In this document: positions 14,140-17,148 of the stretch, in pieces
How the letters are laid out: every line of letters starts with the position of its first letter
Numbering within the stretch: the stretch's first letter is position 1
Assembly: GCA_046727855.1 (NCBI GenBank)
Contig: JBKPDL010000070.1
Coordinates: 1-17,148, forward strand
Reading direction: 5' to 3'
From: DASPWV01 sp046727855
Lineage (GTDB): Bacteria; Acidobacteriota; Vicinamibacteria; Vicinamibacterales; UBA2999
DNA length: 17,148 bases
Notes under the pieces: generated by a model
The model's input: the letters and a program-made list of their open reading frames with translations, nothing else
Database searches by the model: none
Told to the model about the DNA's origin: nothing
Program-made: the position numbers and the translations under genes

Positions 14140-14155
14140 CTTACAAGTAGGAGTA
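14136..14155 (+). promoter_or_regulatory. Operator-like palindrome upstream of vapB
   Basis: The arms TACTCTTAC (14136-14144) and GTAGGAGTA (14147-14155) are inverted repeats with one mismatch around AA. They overlap both the -10 hexamer and the SD AGGAG (14149-14153). AbrB-type antitoxins bind such short palindromes to repress their own operon; that this one is bound is inference. Confidence 0.6.
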
Positions 14156-14159
14156 ATAC

Positions 14160-14384
14160 ATGCGTCTGACCTCGAAGGGGCAAGTAACGATTCCGCTGGA
14201 GATTCGCGAGGAGCTGGGCCTCTTGCCTTACACCGAGGTGGAGTTCGAGATCGACGGTGATGCGGTGAAGGTGCGCAAGGCGCGACAGACCCGCCGCCGT
14301 GGCACCCGACTCGTGGACCGCATGCGCGGCCGCGCGACCCGCCGCCTGACCACTGCCGAAATTCTGTCACTGACCCGCGGCTGA
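14160..14384 (+). CDS. vapB: AbrB/MazE-type antitoxin (VapB)
   Basis: This 74-residue protein begins MRLTSKGQVTIPLEIREELGL, the classic swapped-hairpin AbrB/SpoVT DNA-binding fold. The KGQVTIP motif and the EVEFEIDGDAVKVRKA strand complete it by about residue 46. The remaining tail, rich in Arg, would wrap the toxin. SD AGGAG lies 6 bp before the ATG. The following PIN-domain gene starts 4 bp after the stop, which fixes its role as an antitoxin that both neutralises the toxin and represses the operon. Confidence 0.9.
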   Translation: MRLTSKGQVTIPLEIREELGLLPYTEVEFEIDGDAVKVRKARQTRRRGTRLVDRMRGRATRRLTTAEILSLTRG

Positions 14385-14388
14385 ATCA

Positions 14389-14793
14389 GTGGCTGGCGTG
14401 CTCGTCGATAGCAACGTCATTCTCGATATCGTGACCGAGGACGCTGACTGGCTCGACTGGTCGGCAGACGCATTAGAGCGCAGCGCGGAGTCCGCCCGCC
14501 TCGTGATCAATCCGATCATCTATGCGGAAGTGGCCATCGGCTTCGCGACGATCGAGGAGCTCGAGGAGGCAGTACCGGCGGACTTTTTCACACGCGAACC
14601 ATTGCCATGGGACGCCGCATTTCTCGCAGGCCAAGCCTTCCTTCGATACCGCCGGCGCGGCGGTGCTCGCGTGCACCCGCTGCCCGACTTCTACATTGGC
14701 GCGCACGCCGCGATTGCCGGTTACACGCTGTTGACACGGGATCCGCGGCGATATCGCACCTATTTTCCAAAGCTGCGACTCGCCGCCCCATAG
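14389..14793 (+). CDS. vapC: PIN-domain ribonuclease toxin (VapC)
   Basis: This is a 134-residue PIN-domain protein. The four acidic residues that bind the metal are visible: D7 in VLVDSNV, E47 in IYAEVAIGF, D100 in LPDFYIGAHA and D118 in LLTRDPRRY. The set is complete, so the toxin is probably active as an Mg-dependent endoribonuclease; the RNA target is unknown. The start is GTG at 14389, four bases after the antitoxin stop; a second in-frame GTG at 14398 would leave the same motif. Overproduction without VapB would inhibit translation. Confidence 0.9.
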   Translation: MAGVLVDSNVILDIVTEDADWLDWSADALERSAESARLVINPIIYAEVAIGFATIEELEEAVPADFFTREPLPWDAAFLAGQAFLRYRRRGGARVHPLPDFYIGAHAAIAGYTLLTRDPRRYRTYFPKLRLAAP

Positions 14794-14821
14794 TGCTACT
14801 CTGCGCCGATCAGAGGGCGCC

Positions 14822-15307
14822 ATGAAGCTCGTCCCATTGCTGCTGGTTGTGTGCGCGGCGTCGCCGGCGCTCGCGCAGACCATCCAAGGTCGCTGGAAGC
14901 TCGTCGCCGCCGAAGATCAGCGCGCTGACGGCTCGGTCGCGCGCCATCCATGGGGCACGCGCCCAGTGGGCGCGATCATCGTCGAGGGCGGCTACTGCTA
15001 CGTGCAGATCATGTCCGGTGATGTGCCGGCGTTTTCTGCAATGCAGCCTGTTGGCGACCAGATGAAGGCCGCGCTGCTCAGCACGTACATCGCTTATTCA
15101 GGGCCATGCACGATCAACGACGCTGAGGCTAGCGTGACGTTAAAGGTTGAAGCGGCCTGGCGGCCCGATTACGTGGGCACTGAGCAAAAGCGCTTTTTCA
15201 GCTTTGACAACGGCCGTTTGATCTTCGGTCCCGCGCCGGGTTCCATCCGCTCTGGCAGCGAGACGCTCACGCGCCGTTTGACATTGGAGCGCGCCTCCGC
15301 GCCGTGA
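14822..15307 (+). CDS. Secreted lipocalin-like protein
   Basis: This 161-residue protein has a signal peptide (MKLVPLLLVVCAASPALAQ, cleavage after ALA near 18). The mature part opens TIQGRWKLVAAEDQRADG, the start of the Lipocalin_5-type domain, and continues with AIIVEGGYCYVQIMSGD, a helical AMQPVGDQMKAALLSTYIAYSG and SVTLKVEAAWRPDYVGTEQKRFFSFDNGRLIF strands. Two cysteines (YCYVQ and GPCTI) could form a disulfide. It likely binds a small hydrophobic ligand in the periplasm; which one is unknown. The ATG at 14822 follows GAGGG at 14813-14817. Only 28 bp separate it from vapC, so read-through from the vapBC promoter is possible. Confidence 0.82.
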   Translation: MKLVPLLLVVCAASPALAQTIQGRWKLVAAEDQRADGSVARHPWGTRPVGAIIVEGGYCYVQIMSGDVPAFSAMQPVGDQMKAALLSTYIAYSGPCTINDAEASVTLKVEAAWRPDYVGTEQKRFFSFDNGRLIFGPAPGSIRSGSETLTRRLTLERASAP

Positions 15308-15319
15308 TTGGAAGGGTCG

Positions 15320-15934
15320 ATGAGATATCGAGCGGGCGTATCGATCGAAGACTTTTGCCGTGCGTGCAGGACCGACCGCATCCACACAATCATCGTCGTC
15401 GACGATCAGGGCACGCCGCTACGCGTCGCGTGCGGGTACTGTCGCAGCGAACACAATTACCGCGGCGGGCCGAGAGTTGCCGCGGCCGGGACGACTCTGG
15501 TTGCGAAATCCGCTCAACAGCCGCGCCGTCCCGGGGCTGAACCGTTTCCTATTGTCGGCGATCGAGAGAGAGCTGCAGCTGCCATGACTTCTACGCCGGA
15601 CGATCTCGAGCTTTTGTTGCGTCGCATCATTCGTGAGGAAGCCGGTGTCACCCCTGTCGTGCCTGCCGAGAAATGGCGCGGCGGGACACTCGTGCTGCGG
15701 CCGGGCACAGAGGGCCAGGAGAAGAGCTGGCCAATCGAAACCTTCTTCCACAAGATAGTGATGATCCGCAACAGATTGCGTACGCTCGAACAGCAGGTGA
15801 ATGCCTCGAGCCTGCCCGACGATGTAAAGGTGAAGCTACAAAGTTATGTCAGTGGCTGCTACGGATCGCTGACGAGCTTCAACGTCCTGTTTGCCGACGA
15901 AGCCGATCAGTTCAAGGGCACTGGAGGCGACTAG
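15320..15934 (+). CDS. Protein of unknown function with a CxxC...CxxC zinc-ribbon-like N-terminus
   Basis: This 204-residue cytoplasmic protein has no signal peptide. Its N-terminus reads EDFCRACRTDRIHTIIVVDD and then RVACGYCRSEHNYRGG, a pair of CxxC knuckles (C13, C16, C38, C41) that would bind one zinc. A low-complexity linker (about 55-90) joins a second module (about 105-204), with PAEKWRGGTLVLRPG, an IETFFHKIVMIRNRLRTLEQQV helix and a final helical YVSGCYGSLTSFNVLF region. I do not recognise the second module. The start ATG at 15320 is chosen over TTG at 15308 because GGAAGG lies 4-9 bp ahead of it. It follows the lipocalin gene by 12 bp, so it is probably co-transcribed. A regulatory or RNA/DNA-binding role is only a guess. 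Confidence 0.7.
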   Translation: MRYRAGVSIEDFCRACRTDRIHTIIVVDDQGTPLRVACGYCRSEHNYRGGPRVAAAGTTLVAKSAQQPRRPGAEPFPIVGDRERAAAAMTSTPDDLELLLRRIIREEAGVTPVVPAEKWRGGTLVLRPGTEGQEKSWPIETFFHKIVMIRNRLRTLEQQVNASSLPDDVKVKLQSYVSGCYGSLTSFNVLFADEADQFKGTGGD

Positions 15935-15981
15935 CAGAAACAGGATGTCGATCCAGTTGATGCGGATTCGACAAGCCGACG

Positions 15982-15987
15982 AAGGAG
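15982..15987 (+). promoter_or_regulatory. Ribosome binding site AAGGAG for the VOC gene
   Basis: A strong SD 6 bp before the ATG at 15994, which fixes the start. The gene lies 59 bp after the zinc-ribbon gene. Confidence 0.8.
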
Positions 15988-15993
15988 ACCGAA

Positions 15994-16494
15994 ATGGCAA
16001 AAGCAAAGAGAGCGGTTCCAGGAGGATTCCACACCGTCACGCCTCACCTCACGTTCGACGACGCGGCGGCGGCGATTGCCTGGTACAAGAAGGCGCTCGG
16101 CGCCGAGGAAGTGGCACCACCGGCCGTTGGCCCCGATGGCAAGATTCTGCACGCAGAAATCAAGATCGGTAACTCGATCATCATGCTCAACGACGCCATG
16201 ATGGGCAACAAAGGCCCGAAGGCGATCGGAGGTTCACCGGCCTCGCTGTGGGTTTACGTTGAGGATAGCGATGCGCTCTTCAACCGTGCGCTCGGTGCGG
16301 GTGCGCAGGTTTACCAAGGAGCCATGGGAGCCATGGCCGATCAGTTCTGGGGTGATCGCACCGGCACGTTGAACGATCCGCATGGCTACACGTGGACGAT
16401 CGCCACGCGCAAAGAAGATCTCTCGCACGAGGAAATTCAGCAGCGGCAGCAGGAATTCATGAAGAAATTCGCGGCGCAGTCGAGCGGTGCCTAG
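15994..16494 (+). CDS. VOC-family (PhnB-like/glyoxalase fold) protein
   Basis: This 166-residue cytoplasmic protein has the PhnB-type glyoxalase/bleomycin-resistance fold. TVTPHLTFDDAAAAIAWYKKALGAEE is the first beta-alpha unit, KILHAEIKIGNSIIMLND the second, and SLWVYVEDSDALFNRALGAGAQV with GDRTGTLNDPHGYTWTIATRKEDLS the C-terminal unit. Candidate metal or substrate residues are H in ILHAE and the acidic residues nearby. The family includes metal-dependent dioxygenases, isomerases and resistance proteins, and most PhnB-like members have no known substrate. The tail (EEIQQRQQEFMKKFAAQSSGA) is helical. The start is set by AAGGAG at 15982-15987. Confidence 0.88.
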   Translation: MAKAKRAVPGGFHTVTPHLTFDDAAAAIAWYKKALGAEEVAPPAVGPDGKILHAEIKIGNSIIMLNDAMMGNKGPKAIGGSPASLWVYVEDSDALFNRALGAGAQVYQGAMGAMADQFWGDRTGTLNDPHGYTWTIATRKEDLSHEEIQQRQQEFMKKFAAQSSGA

Positions 16495-16662
16495 TCGAGG
16501 TTGCGAGGTTCCGGGATTCCGAGGGACCGACACTCGGCAACAGGACACTCTCCGTCGCTGGAAGCGCTGGCTGAATGTACGCCGAGAGGGCGCTCGCATT
16601 CGCTCGCTGCGCGACGGAGAGTGTGCGATGTCCCGTTTTTATGTGCCCGAAACACCAAATCG
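16495..16662. other. Convergent intergenic region with a long inverted repeat
   Basis: The 168-bp gap between the VOC gene and the TonB-receptor 3' end contains perfect 14-bp arms, ACACTCTCCGTCGC at 16545-16558 and GCGACGGAGAGTGT at 16611-16624, separated by 52 bp. A TTTTT run lies at 16636-16640, 11 bp past the second arm. A CGCTCGC word is repeated inside the loop. It probably contributes to ending transcription from one or both sides. Confidence 0.6.
16545..16624 (+). terminator. Possible transcription terminator (14-bp stem, long loop)
   Basis: The 14-bp perfect stem is followed by a U-tract only after 11 further bases, and the loop is 52 bases. This is not a textbook intrinsic terminator. 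It could be a folded end signal or a repeat element placed at the convergent gene ends. Confidence 0.4.
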
Positions 16663-17148
16663 TCAGAACAAGTAGCGGAAGCTGAGTTGCCAGATCCGCA
16701 TGAACCCGCGTTGCGAGGTAATACGGCCGAAGCTTGAGAGGTCGACGGCATTGCCGGCCGACGACCCGTTGAACTTCGGCGTGTTCGTGAGATTGAGGAT
16801 CTCGAAGCGAATCTGCGCCGTATGGTTCCCGGCGAATCGGGTGTCCTTGGCGATGACGAGATCGAGGTTCTTGCGGAATTGATAGCGTGCATCGCCGTCG
16901 GTGCGCGGCGCGTTGCCATACCGTCCTGCGCCCGGGTTCTGGAACGCGGCGCTATCGAACCATCGCGCGTCCGGATGGTCCGCTGACGACACGCGATCGG
17001 CGTCGCTGCCGGAGGTGTTCGGATCGCCAGTAGCGTTCGGGCGTTGCTGACCGCCAAAGAGTCCAAGATTCGCGTCCGATTCACCGGAGCTCATCACCGC
17101 GTTGAGCGGCGATCCGCTCACGAGCTCGACGATCGCCGACGCACTCCA
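16663..17148 (-). CDS. TonB-dependent receptor (Oar-like), C-terminal end (5' end outside window)
   Basis: About 161 residues are visible, open to the window edge; codons are in phase at 17148. Features of the final beta-barrel strands are present: WSASAIVELVSGSPLNAV, DARWFDSAAFQNPGAGRYGNAPR, RKNLDLVIAKDT, AQIRFEILNLTNTPKFNG and the last strand RIWQLSFRYLF. The protein ends in Phe, the C-terminal signature of outer-membrane barrel proteins. This is the carboxypeptidase-regulatory-like/Oar-type TonB receptor tail common in Acidobacteriota. The GTG at 17121 is an internal codon because the motif continues upstream of it. The substrate and plug domain lie outside. Confidence 0.85.
   Translation of the reverse strand, partial: WSASAIVELVSGSPLNAVMSSGESDANLGLFGGQQRPNATGDPNTSGSDADRVSSADHPDARWFDSAAFQNPGAGRYGNAPRTDGDARYQFRKNLDLVIAKDTRFAGNHTAQIRFEILNLTNTPKFNGSSAGNAVDLSSFGRITSQRGFMRIWQLSFRYLF

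Noticed and set aside
14160..15934. A larger defence island around vapBC
   Set aside because: The neighbours are a lipocalin-like protein, an unknown CxxC protein and a VOC protein; no nuclease, helicase or restriction gene accompanies them.

Overview
The window is GC-rich bacterial chromosome that reads as ordinary accessory or housekeeping DNA of a member of the Acidobacteriota, most likely a Vicinamibacteria-type soil organism. This is inferred from gene content: a 1039-residue sortilin/BNR-propeller protein, the C-terminus of an Oar-like TonB-dependent receptor ending in phenylalanine, a secreted PQQ-type propeller, a VapBC pair, and many signal-peptide proteins. No rRNA, tRNA, CRISPR array, integrase or transposase was found.

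Layout. Positions 1-533 (+) hold the 3' part of an MpaB/DUF2236-family oxygenase. A secreted TIM-barrel, glycoside-hydrolase-like protein follows at 761-2569 (+). Facing it is an ABC exporter pair on the minus strand (permease 2703-3452, ATPase 3454-4392). A secreted PQQ-like beta-propeller (4587-5999, +) and the sortilin-like protein (6397-9516, -) converge on a 397-bp non-coding stretch packed with inverted repeats. A methyltransferase with an extra C-terminal beta-sandwich (9547-10776, +) starts 30 bp from the sortilin gene and overlaps by 4 bp the end of an M14-type deacylase gene (10773-11837, -). Next come a secreted protein of unknown function (11970-13040, -), a DUF6454-like secreted propeller (13142-14092, +), a VapBC-type toxin-antitoxin pair (14160-14793, +), a secreted lipocalin-like protein (14822-15307, +), a CxxC/CxxC protein of unknown function (15320-15934, +), a PhnB-like VOC protein (15994-16494, +) and the 3' end of the TonB-dependent receptor (16663 to the window edge, -).

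How the genes fit together. There is no single pathway. Only three units look co-transcribed: the ABC pair, vapBC, and possibly the run of small genes from vapBC to the VOC gene. Most others stand alone and encode exported or outer-membrane proteins. Several lack a Shine-Dalgarno sequence and have a -10-like hexamer only 7-10 bp before the start codon, which suggests leaderless transcripts.

I see no clear new defence or metabolic system. The strongest unexplained signal is the inverted-repeat region at 6047-6394: seven stems, two pairs of them back-to-back, two carrying almost the same GC-rich hairpin in direct orientation, and one with attC-like end boxes. Other signals are a dispersed-repeat-like insertion inside the sortilin gene (6961-6984), mutually exclusive hairpins at 11896-11974, and a 14-bp inverted repeat at 16545-16624.
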